A stretch of 64,000 nt of DNA from Hymenobacter sp. 15J16-1T3B (lineage in GTDB: Bacteria; Bacteroidota; Bacteroidia; Cytophagales; Hymenobacteraceae). How positions within the stretch are numbered: position 1 is the stretch's first letter; each line of letters begins with the position of its first letter. Location: positions 62,001-126,000 of the forward strand of contig NZ_JAJFAV010000015.1 in assembly GCF_020711235.1 (NCBI RefSeq), in the 5' to 3' direction. Shown in pieces: positions 28,793-37,600 of the stretch. Made by a program: the position numbers and the translations under genes. Below the pieces are notes generated by a model. The model saw nothing but the letters and a program-made list of their open reading frames with translations, was not told where the DNA came from and ran no database searches.

Positions 28793-29203
28793 ATGCTGAA
28801 TCTACAAGGGCTGCACCATGTGGCCATCATCTGCGCCGACTACATCCGCTCGAAGCGCTTCTACACCGAAGTGCTGGGCTTTGCGGTGCTCCAAGAAGTG
28901 TACCGCGCCGAGCGCGACTCTTGGAAGCTGGACTTGGCACTCAACGGGCAGTACCTCATCGAGCTGTTTTCCTTTCCTGGCCCGCCGGCCCGGCCCAGTC
29001 GCCCCGAAGCCGCCGGCCTGCGTCACCTGGCCTTCGCCGTAGCCGACCTCGACGCGGCGGTGCAACACCTGGCCCGGCACGGCGTCGGCTGCGAGCCGGT
29101 GCGCACCGACGAGTACACCGGCCGCCGCTTCACGTTCTTCTTCGACCCCGACCAACTGCCGCTGGAACTCTACGAAGCCGGCCCGCTCACTGCCGTTAAG
29201 TAG
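28793..29203 (+). CDS. VOC-family (glyoxalase/bleomycin-resistance fold) protein
   Basis: 136 residues: LQGLHHVAIICADYIRSKRFYTEVLGF, GQYLIELFSFPGPP and LRHLAFAVADLDAAVQHL, then FFFDPDQLPLELYE. The His and Glu positions fit the metal site of glyoxalase I-like proteins of the GloA2/YaeR group. The physiological substrate is unclear. The ATG at 28793 directly precedes the first VOC strand; longer starts only add unstructured sequence. Confidence 0.85.
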   Translation: MLNLQGLHHVAIICADYIRSKRFYTEVLGFAVLQEVYRAERDSWKLDLALNGQYLIELFSFPGPPARPSRPEAAGLRHLAFAVADLDAAVQHLARHGVGCEPVRTDEYTGRRFTFFFDPDQLPLELYEAGPLTAVK

Positions 29204-29271
29204 CCCCTATGGGCCGCACAGGGCCGGTGGCAGCGGCAGAATCCGCAACTTGCGCCGCAAGCCCGCTTTCC

Positions 29272-30861
29272 ATGCACAACAACTATTACTTTCTGCGCCT
29301 GCTCGCCCCGGCGCTGTCGCGGCAGCTCGCCGGTTGCCGCGTCACGGCGTGCTTTTCGCAGGAAAAAGACGAGCTGGTGGTCGGCCTGCTCCGGCCCCAC
29401 GCGGCCCCGGAAGCGGCCGAGTGGTGGCTGAAGGTGCGCCTAGCCGGGACTCAGCCCCTGCTCAGCCTGCCCGAGAGCTTCCACCGCGCCCGCCAGAACT
29501 CGGTGGATCTGCTGCCCGAATTGCTCGGCCAGGAAGTCGAACAAGTAAGCGTGCTGCCCAACGACCGGGTTCTGCAACTGCACTTTCGCAGCGGGGGCGC
29601 GCTGTGGCTGAAGCTGTTCGGGCCACACGCCAACGCTGTGTTCTACCCCGCGCCGGCCGCGCCTGCGCAACTGTTTCAGCAACGCTTCACGGCCGATGCC
29701 GGCCTGCGCGAGGTGCCCATCCGACCTGAGCCCAGCCCCGCCCACGTGGCCGCTCATCCCGACCCGGCCCGCCTCTACCCCACCCTGGGCGAGGTGCCGC
29801 GCTACTGGCTGCGGCAGCGCGGCTACGACGCGGCCCCGCCCGCCGAGCGACTGGCCCTGCTGCAAGCGGTGCTGGCCCTGCTAGCGCAGCCGTCTCAGCT
29901 GTACATCGTCAATCTGGAGGGCCGCACCCGCCTGAGCCTGCTGCCCGTGGGCGAAGTGGAGCAGATCTTGCCGCCCGACCCCGTGGCGGCCCTGCGTGCC
30001 TTCGTGCCCTTGTTGCTTGGGCGCGGCGCCTACGAAGGCGAGCTGCGCCAACTGCGGCAGAGCCTGGAAAAGCGCGCCGACGAAGCGGCCACCAGCGCCA
30101 GCATGGCCCGCCGCCGCCTGTACGCGCTGGAGCACGAGGCCAGCTACCGCCAAACGGCCGACCTGATTATGGCCAACCTGCACCAGATTCCGGCCGGCGC
30201 GGCGCAGGTGGAGGTGCTCGACTTTTACCAGAACGACCAGCCGCGGCTGATCAAGCTCAAGCCCAGCGAGACGCCCCAGCGCACCGCCCAAAACCTGTAC
30301 CGCAAGGCCAAAAACCAGCAAATCGAACAGCAACAACTGCGGGAACGTGCCGACCGCCGCGAAACCGAGGCGCTCTGGTGCCTGGAGCGGCTGGAGGAAC
30401 TGGCCGCCCTACCCGACCTGCGCCAGCTGCGGGCCTGGCGCAAGCAGCACGGTCTCGACCCGGCCGTGCAGGCCAAGGCTGCGGCCTCGGAGCTGCCGTT
30501 TAAGGTGTTCGAGGACAGTGGCTTCACTATTCTGGTTGGGCGCAACGCCCAGAACAACGACTTGCTCACCCAACGCTACGCCCACAAGGACGACTTGTGG
30601 CTGCACGCCAAGGACGTGAGCGGCTCGCACGTGGTCATTCGGCAGCGGCCGGGCCACGCGGTGCCCACGCCGGTGGTGGAGCGGGCCGCCCAGCTGGCCG
30701 CATGGTACTCGCGCCGCCAGAACGACTCGCTGTGCCCGGTCACCGTCACGCCCAAAAAATTCGTGCGCAAGCCCCGCGGCGCGGCCCCAGGGCAAGTGGT
30801 GGTGGAGCGCGAAAAGGTGATGCTGGTGGTGCCGGCCAACCCGTTCGAGCGCGCCGGTTGA
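29272..30861 (+). CDS. NFACT-family protein (RqcH-like, ribosome-associated quality control)
   Basis: 529 residues: an N-terminal NFACT-N region (NNYYFLRLLAPALSRQLAGCRV), a long coiled coil (about 270-400), and a C-terminal NFACT-R domain with ILVGRNAQNNDLLTQRYAHKDDLWLHAKDVSGSHVVIR. Members bind stalled 60S/50S-tRNA complexes, and bacterial RqcH adds alanine tails. The Bacteroidota proteins are divergent, so the activity is inferred from the family. Confidence 0.85.
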   Translation: MHNNYYFLRLLAPALSRQLAGCRVTACFSQEKDELVVGLLRPHAAPEAAEWWLKVRLAGTQPLLSLPESFHRARQNSVDLLPELLGQEVEQVSVLPNDRVLQLHFRSGGALWLKLFGPHANAVFYPAPAAPAQLFQQRFTADAGLREVPIRPEPSPAHVAAHPDPARLYPTLGEVPRYWLRQRGYDAAPPAERLALLQAVLALLAQPSQLYIVNLEGRTRLSLLPVGEVEQILPPDPVAALRAFVPLLLGRGAYEGELRQLRQSLEKRADEAATSASMARRRLYALEHEASYRQTADLIMANLHQIPAGAAQVEVLDFYQNDQPRLIKLKPSETPQRTAQNLYRKAKNQQIEQQQLRERADRRETEALWCLERLEELAALPDLRQLRAWRKQHGLDPAVQAKAAASELPFKVFEDSGFTILVGRNAQNNDLLTQRYAHKDDLWLHAKDVSGSHVVIRQRPGHAVPTPVVERAAQLAAWYSRRQNDSLCPVTVTPKKFVRKPRGAAPGQVVVEREKVMLVVPANPFERAG

Positions 30862-31011
30862 GTGGGCGCCGCAGGGCCTGCCCGGGGCTAACTGGCGGGG
30901 CGCTGCCTCCGGACGTACCAGCGCCCTCCAATACCCACGCTAGGCGCGACGAGCAGGCGGGGAGTTCGTGGAAGCTGAATTTTGTGGCCCTGGCGCGGCC
31001 AGGGCCAGGTC

Positions 31012-31056
31012 TAAAAACAACAGCGGCCGGCTCCTGAGGTCAGGAACCGGCCGCTG
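31012..31056 (-). terminator. Terminator of the tRNA-Leu transcript
   Basis: CAGCGGCCGG..TCCTGA at 31021-31037 pairs with TCAGGA..CCGGCCGCTG up to 31056. On the minus strand it is followed by TTGTTTTTAG, which makes an intrinsic terminator just downstream of the tRNA. Confidence 0.85.
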
Positions 31057-31064
31057 GGCTGGTG

Positions 31065-31146
31065 TGCGCACAGGGAGAGTCGAACTCCCACACCCGAAGG
31101 CACCACCCCCTCAAGATGGCGTGTCTACCAATTTCACCATGTGCGC
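31065..31146 (-). tRNA. tRNA-Leu(GAG)
   Basis: 82 bases, class II tRNA. Acceptor GCGCACA/TGTGCGC; D arm with GGTAGACAC; anticodon arm CCATC-TTGAGGG-GGTGG giving anticodon GAG; a long variable arm (TGCCTTCGGGTG); T arm GGGAG-TTCGACT-CTCCC; discriminator A. The CCA end is not encoded (CAC follows). Confidence 0.95.
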
Positions 31147-31381
31147 AGAACACGTAAACGACGCTGTGGAGGGCGCCCGCTCCGCCGTCGAGGGCGGCGA
31201 AGTGGGGGCAAAAGTAGTAGAAGCTTTTGGGCCATGCAAGCCGAAGAAGCGGTTTTACTGGCTAAATTACGTAGCAGCAAGGTTATCAGGCATAAAAATT
31301 GCCACCCGCGGCGCTTTCACGCGCCTTTCACTCTACTTGCCGAAGTTCGTGCCGCCTCTCACCGCCTCACCACACCCCCTC

Positions 31382-31864
31382 ATGACCAGTAAGGAATCCT
31401 TCCAGGAAATCGGCACCCAGCGCCAAGGCAGCTTTTTCCAGCGAATGGCCCAGCGCATCACGCAGTGGTCGGGCTCGACGGGTGCCTTCCTGCTCGCCCT
31501 GGGCACCATAGTGGTCTGGGCCATCAGCGGGCCCATCTTCAAATTCTCCGAGACGTGGCAGCTGGTCATCAACACCGGTACCACCATCGTCACGTTTTTG
31601 ATGGTGTTTTTGATTCAGCGCGGGCAGAACAAGGATTCGCTGGTGCTGCACCTGAAGCTCAACGAGCTAATTGCCGCGACTAAAGGCGCCAGTAACCGCC
31701 TCATCAATGCCCAGGACTTCACGGAGGAAGAAATTGCCCTGCTCCACCAGTTTTACTGCCTGCTAGCCGAAAAAGCCCACCAGGACAACGACCTGGGCCG
31801 CACCCACACCGTGGAAGAAGCCGAGGAAAACCACGTTGAAAAGCTGGAGCACCAGCGCAACTAA
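31382..31864 (+). CDS. Low-affinity iron permease family protein (Fet4-like)
   Basis: 160 residues with two membrane helices (FLLALGTIVVWAISGPIF and WQLVINTGTTIVTFLMVFLIQ), followed by RGQNKDSLVLHLKLNELIAATKGASNRLINAQDF, the conserved block of this small bacterial family. The name comes from yeast Fet4; transport by the bacterial members is not well established. Its position beside Dps and a VIT1-like gene supports a metal-related role. Confidence 0.82.
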   Translation: MTSKESFQEIGTQRQGSFFQRMAQRITQWSGSTGAFLLALGTIVVWAISGPIFKFSETWQLVINTGTTIVTFLMVFLIQRGQNKDSLVLHLKLNELIAATKGASNRLINAQDFTEEEIALLHQFYCLLAEKAHQDNDLGRTHTVEEAEENHVEKLEHQRN

Positions 31865-31888
31865 GGCCGCGGCGCCCGCCCATCAGCA

Positions 31889-31925
31889 ACGCGGCGGCCC
31901 CTCCACTCCGGAAGGGCCGCCGCGT
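31889..31925. terminator. Bidirectional hairpin between converging genes
   Basis: ACGCGGCGGCCC at 31889-31900 pairs with GGGCCGCCGCGT at 31914-31925. It separates the permease gene from dps. Confidence 0.8.
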
Positions 31926-31955
31926 TTGGGTTTGGAACAAGGATAAGCCGGGCGC

Positions 31956-32687
31956 TTAGTCGGCTTTGGCCAGCGGGGTGTCCACCACGTGCTCCGACAC
32001 AAACCACACCTGCATTTCGTTGGTGCGCATCACGTCACTCACGATGAGGTCGTTGGTGCCGTCGTCGCCGGAATCGTCGGCGCGCTTGGCGAAGTCGTGG
32101 CAGTTTTTGAGCATGATCTGGTGGGCTTCCAGCAGGCGCGACACCTGCACCGGCGCTTCCTCGCGGTCCTTGGGCGGGCGCGGAATGCTGGTCAGCTCGG
32201 CCACGTCGGCGGCCATGGCCACGGCCACGCCGCCCAGGATCTGGATGCGCTCGGCAATGGTGTCGACCAGCTCGCTTTGCTCCTCGTAGTGCTTGTCGTA
32301 GAGCAGGTGCAGCTGGTAGAAGGTGGGGCCCACCACTTGCCAGTGGTGCTTTTTGTACATATCACGCAGGGTGATGGTGTCGGCCAGCATCTGGTTAAGC
32401 ATGGTCACGCTTTCCTGGCGCACCTGCTCGCTCAGGCCGATGGGCAGGCGCTGGGCCACGGTGCCGTATTTCTGCAGGGGCGCGGGGGCATTGCGTTGCT
32501 GGTTTAGAATGGGCTGCACCTGCGGCTGGTTGCGGTCGACGGGGCGCACGGGCGCGTCGATGTCGGCGGCCTGCGGGGCTTTGGCCGTATCGGCTTTGCC
32601 GTTGGACGAAGCAGCTTTTTTGGCCGCGGCAACGCGCGGAGCGGGGGCGGCGGGGGCTTTTTTAGCGGGAGTGGCTTTGGTTGCCAT
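31956..32687 (-). CDS. dps: Dps-family DNA-binding ferritin-like protein
   Basis: 243 residues. The C-terminal part is a Dps four-helix domain: LNQMLADTITLRDMYKKHHWQVVG, YDKHYEEQSELVDTIAERIQILGG with ferroxidase ligands, and a final helix. It stores iron and protects DNA from Fenton chemistry. Unusual is an extended N-terminus of about 75 residues, rich in Lys, Ala and Pro (KKAPAAPAPRVAAAKKAA), resembling histone-H1-like tails and probably binding DNA. Confidence 0.9.
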   Translation of the reverse strand: MATKATPAKKAPAAPAPRVAAAKKAASSNGKADTAKAPQAADIDAPVRPVDRNQPQVQPILNQQRNAPAPLQKYGTVAQRLPIGLSEQVRQESVTMLNQMLADTITLRDMYKKHHWQVVGPTFYQLHLLYDKHYEEQSELVDTIAERIQILGGVAVAMAADVAELTSIPRPPKDREEAPVQVSRLLEAHQIMLKNCHDFAKRADDSGDDGTNDLIVSDVMRTNEMQVWFVSEHVVDTPLAKAD

Positions 32688-32857
32688 GGGTTGGTAAGGA
32701 AGAGGTGCGGATGATGCGGGGAAACCGGCCGGTGGCCGGGGCGGCGGGCTCGGCAGCGCGGGCCCACTGACGGCAGTACGCCAAGCAACCGGTCGGGGTT
32801 AGGGCCGGGCCGTATATTTAGCGGCCTGCCGGCCCTTTGCCGGCGGGTTTGCACCCC

Positions 32858-33565
32858 ATGTCGGCTTTCCACCAGCACCCCCACCCCGAAGAACACCTAG
32901 CCAGCTCGGCCTTGCTGCAGGACATCGTCATCGGCCTTTCCGACGGCCTGACGGTGCCGTTTGCGCTGGCGGCTGGCCTGAGCGGGGCCGTGCAGTCGTC
33001 GGGGCTGGTCATCACGGCGGGGCTGGCCGAAATCGTGGCCGGCTCCATTGCCATGGGCCTGGGCGGCTACCTCTCGGGACGCACCGAGCTGGACCACTAC
33101 GCGGCCGAGCTGCAGCGCGAGTACCGGGAGGTGGACGAAGTGCCCGAAGTGGAGCGCGCCGAGGTGCAGGAGCTGCTGGCCGACATGGGCCTCTCGCCCG
33201 CCACCCAGGAGCTGGCCATGCGCGAGCTGACAGCCGACCGGGACCAGTGGGTGAAGTTCATGATGAAGTACGAATTGGGCCTGGAAGAGCCCGACCCGCG
33301 CCGCGCCCGCAACAGCGCTGCCACCATCGGGCTGGCCTACGCCGTGGGCGGCCTCATTCCGCTCAGCGCGTATTTCGTCACGGCCACGCCCACCGACGGC
33401 CTGCTGTGGTCGGCCGTCATCACCCTGCTCTGCCTGCTGGTGTTCGGCTACTTCAAAAGCCGCATGACGGGCCAGCCGCCGGTGCTCGGGGCGCTGAAAA
33501 TGGCCGCCATCGGGGCGCTGGCGGCGGCCGCCGCCTTTGGGGTAGCCCGCCTGGTGGAAGGCTGA
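32858..33565 (+). CDS. VIT1/CCC1-family iron/manganese transporter
   Basis: 235 residues with about five membrane helices. It opens with LLQDIVIGLSDGLTVPFALAAGLSGA and VITAGLAEIVAGSIAMGLGGYLS, the VIT1 hallmark, followed by a cytoplasmic acidic helix region (DHYAAELQREYREVDEVPEVERAEVQ) that binds metal in this family. It exports Fe2+ or Mn2+ or moves it to a store. Divergent from dps. Confidence 0.88.
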   Translation: MSAFHQHPHPEEHLASSALLQDIVIGLSDGLTVPFALAAGLSGAVQSSGLVITAGLAEIVAGSIAMGLGGYLSGRTELDHYAAELQREYREVDEVPEVERAEVQELLADMGLSPATQELAMRELTADRDQWVKFMMKYELGLEEPDPRRARNSAATIGLAYAVGGLIPLSAYFVTATPTDGLLWSAVITLLCLLVFGYFKSRMTGQPPVLGALKMAAIGALAAAAAFGVARLVEG

Positions 33566-33713
33566 GGCGTTTGCCGGGGCTCGTGCCGGAGCGCATGAGC
33601 GCCACAATGCGGCGGCGGTTAATCCAGCCCGCACGCCGGGCGCGGCAGCCGCATTGGCACAACCAAACCGGCCCCCGCTCCGAACAACAACCCACAACCA
33701 ACGACCCGCGACC

Positions 33714-34247
33714 ATGCCCTTTCCCAACTTCGGCGACGACAAATCGGTGGTGGCCCGCCTGCTGGCTACCCTGCCCCAAACCGGCCGCGTGGCGTGGATT
33801 GGGGTGCGCCCCAAGCGGCGCGAACCGCTACTAGCCGTGCCCGAGGTGGAGGTGCTGACCGACGCCCACCTTGCCGGCGACCATGCGCGCATCAAGCCCG
33901 GCGGCAAACGGCAGGTCACCTTGATTCAGCACGAGCACTTGGCGGCCATAGCGGGCTTTCTGGGATTGGCCGAACCGGTGGAGCCCGGGCGGCTGCGGCG
34001 CAACCTGGTCATCAGCGGCCTGAACCTGCTGGCCCTGAAAAACCGCCGTATCCGCATCGGGGCCGACGTACTGCTCGACATTACCGGGGAATGCCACCCT
34101 TGCTCTCGCATGGAGGAAGAACTGGGCCCCGGCGGCTACAACGCCGTGCGCGGCCACGGTGGCCTGACGGCGCGTATTGTGCAGGGCGGGTACATCCGCC
34201 TGGGCGACGCGGTGCGGGTGGAGCCAGAGCCACCCGCCGGCAGCTAA
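33714..34247 (+). CDS. MOSC-domain protein
   Basis: 177 residues: LAGDHARIKPGGKRQVTLIQHEHL, RRNLVISGLNLLALKNRRIRIG and GECHPCSRMEEELGPGGYNAVRGHGGLTA. The Cys in GECHPCSRM is the conserved MOSC cysteine. MOSC proteins sulfurate or bind molybdenum cofactor or handle sulfur compounds. No molybdenum enzyme is nearby. Confidence 0.85.
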   Translation: MPFPNFGDDKSVVARLLATLPQTGRVAWIGVRPKRREPLLAVPEVEVLTDAHLAGDHARIKPGGKRQVTLIQHEHLAAIAGFLGLAEPVEPGRLRRNLVISGLNLLALKNRRIRIGADVLLDITGECHPCSRMEEELGPGGYNAVRGHGGLTARIVQGGYIRLGDAVRVEPEPPAGS

Positions 34248-34661
34248 ATTCGAAAATGGGTCATCAGCACCTTCGCGGGAGCCTGAGGCGGCGCCGGCAG
34301 CCCAGGCCGCACCCAGGATACCTTGGAGACTTTCTCGCCAGGTGATTCGCCCGGTGGCCGCTTGGCAGGCGTGACGGGAGTGGCTTTTTGGGCCTACGCC
34401 TACTTCTGAGCCAAGCCCCAAGCCCGGAACCTATTGGCGTTCTATTTTTAGCCGGAATAGTTCAGTAAATAGATATTGTCGCCGGATTGCGCCTGTATTT
34501 TGGTATAGTCGGGCTTTTTAATACCTTTTTAATTAAATAATACAATCCACAAGCAGGCCTGTAGCCGTATGCATCTGCGGCTATGCCACGCCTTCGGGTG
34601 CTAGGCGGCTCGATTACCCTTTGAAAATCATTCTCTTCTCAACCCAACCCTATTACTGCGT
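34248..34661. other. Intergenic region, AT-rich promoter side
   Basis: No gene is supported in these 414 bases. From about 34435 to 34640 the sequence turns AT-rich (ACCTTTTTAATTAAATAATACAAT), which stands out in this GC-rich window and probably holds the promoter and leader of the large surface-protein gene at 34662. Confidence 0.5.
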
Positions 34662-37600
34662 ATGCCCACACCCCTACTCCGCCCCGCCACTGCTCGTCCT
34701 GCCTTCCGCCGCTCCCTAGGGCTGCTGGGCGGCGCCGCGTTGCTGAGCCTGGCGGCCCACACTGCCGATGCGCAAGTCGTGTTCGGCCTTTCCGGCTCCG
34801 ACCTGACTTCGGTAAACCTGGCCAGCCCTTTCACTTCGCAAACGCGCGTGGCCATTACCGGCGTGACGGTCGGGCAGACGCTCGTCGGGCTGGATTTCCG
34901 CCCGGCGACCGGCGAGCTGTACGCCCTGGGGTACAACGTCGCGCTGTCCACCGCCAACGCCCAGCTGTACGTCATCAACCAAACCACGGCCGCGGCCACG
35001 CCCGTGGGCGCCGTCATGTCGCTGGCCTTGGGCGGCAGCACCGAGCGCATTGCCTTCGACTTCAACCCGACGGTGGACCGCATCCGGGTGGCCAGCACCA
35101 ACGACACCAACTACCGCCTCAACCCGACCACCGGGGCCGTCACCATCGACACCAACCTCGCCTTCGTGGCGGGCGACGCCAATGCCGGCCAAAACCCCTA
35201 CGTGGGCGCGGCGGGCTACACCAACTCGTTTATCGGGGCGGCCAGCACTACGCTCTATTACATCGACGAGCAACGCTCCCTGCTGCTGCGCTCCGACACT
35301 CCCAACGGGGGCACCCTGGCCACGGTGGCCACTCTCAACCCGCAGGCGGCCGGTAACCCCGCGCCCATCAACGCGCCCGGCGCCAGCACCGACCTGGACA
35401 TCTACACCTTCGGGCCCAACGACCAGCAGGCTTATCTGAACGTCAACCAAGTGCAGGGCGGCTCTTTTGTTTCGCTGCTGTACCGCGTCAACCTGTCGTC
35501 GGGCGCCACCACGCTGTCCGGGGCCATCAACGGCACGGGCGTGGGCATCACCGACATTGCCGTGCGCATCGACCGCACGGCCCCGGCGCCGAGCGGGCAG
35601 TTGCTGTACGCCGTCAACACCAACAACACCCTGCTCTCCTTCTATTCGGGCACGCCGGCCTACATCAACTCGGCGGTGCCCCTCTCGGGCATCACCGCCG
35701 GGCAGACGCTGGTGGGCACCGACTTCCGGCCCAACACCGGCCAGTTGTTCGGTTTCGGCTACGACCCCGCCACGGCCGGGGCCAACTCGCAGCTGTACAC
35801 CATCGACCCGGCCAGCGGCGTGACCACGGCGGTGGGCCCGGCCATCCGGCTGGAGCTGGGCGACGCGACCAACAACATCGGCTTCGACTTCAACCCGACG
35901 GTGGACCGCATCCGGGTGGTCAGTACCAACCGGGCCGATTACCGCCTCAACCCCAACAACGGGGCCCTGGCCGCCACCGACGGGCAGCTCACCTACGCCG
36001 CCGGCGACGTCAACGACGGCACCGCGCCGCGCGTCGGCTCGGTGGCCTACCTGAACTCCTACCCGGGCAGCACCGGCACGGTGCTCTACGACATCGACGA
36101 GGCGCTGAGCGTGGTGGCCAGCCAGAGCCCGCCCAACAACGGCACACTCAACACCCTAGGCACCACCGCCGGCGTGACGCTGGACCCCAGCAACGCCCTG
36201 GTGGACCTGGACATCTACTTCGACCGCAGCGCCCTGAGCAACCAAGCGTTTCTAACGGCCAACCCCGGCGGGCAGAACACCAGCAACCTCTACACGATGA
36301 GCCTGGGCACCAGCGGCGGAGCCTTTGGCACCACCACGCTGGTCGGGGCCATCGGCCTGGGCATTCCGGTGCGCGACATCTCGGCCCAGCTCGCCGGGGC
36401 CGACGCCTCGGCCGCGCTGACGGGGCGCCTGCTCTACGGCGTAGCCGGCGGCAACCTCGTTTCGTTTGATTCGGGCAACCCCACGGTAATTCGCACGGCG
36501 GTGAACATCACCGGCCTGCCGGCGGATGGCTCGCAGGTGCTGGTGGGCACGGATTTCCGTCCGGCCACCGGCGTGCTGTACGCGCTCGGCTACAACGCCG
36601 CCACCCAGCAGGGCCAGCTGTACACCCTCAACCTGACGTCCGGGGCCTTGACGGCCGTGGGAGGCCTGACGAGCATGGGCCTGGGCTCCAGCGCGGCGTC
36701 CATTGGCTTCGACTTCAACCCCGTGGCCGACCGCATCCGCATCACCGCGGGCACCACGCAGGCCAACCTGCGCATGAACCCGGCCGACGGCACCTTCGTG
36801 ACGGATACGCCGCTGACGGGCGTGGGGGCGCTGACCGGCGTGGCCTACACCAACAACGACAACAACGCGGCCACCGGCACCATCATCTACGGCATCGACC
36901 AATCGGGCAGCCTGGTGACGTCGGCCGCGCCCAACGGCGGCTCGTACACCAGCGTGGGCAGCCTGGGCGTGTCGCTCAATCCCGCGCAGGGGGCCGATTT
37001 CGACATCTACTCCGATCTGCTGGCCAACTCGGCCAACCCGCCCAGCTCGGCGTTTTTGGCCACTTCGCCTACCGGCACCACCACCGACAACCTGTACGCG
37101 GTGAACCTGGGCACCGGGGCAGCTTCGTTGCTGGGCCGCGTCGGCTCGGGCACGAACCTGACGGGGCTGGCCGCCTTCCTCACGCCCGGCCCGGTGCTGC
37201 CCGCCGGCCTCACCTGGACCGGCGCCGTGAGCACCGACTGGGGCACGGCCGGCAACTGGAGCCCGGCGCAGGTGCCCAGCCTGACGGACGACGTGACCAT
37301 TCCCAACGTGGCCAACGACCCGGTGGTGAGCGGCAACCAGGCGGCCAACAACCTCACGCTGGGCAGCGGCGCCACGCTCACGTTTAACAGCGGTGTGCTC
37401 GCGCTGAACGGTTCGCTTACCAACAACGGCGGCACCACCCAGGGCCCGGGGGCCGTTAACTTCCAGGGCGCCGCCGGCCAGAGCGTGACCGGCACCACCA
37501 CCACCCTCTACAACGTGGTGGTGGGCACCAACGGGCTGACGGCCGCCGGCCCGCTGCGGGTGCAGCGCGAGCTGTTTCTCAACGGCAACCTCGCCTCCAA

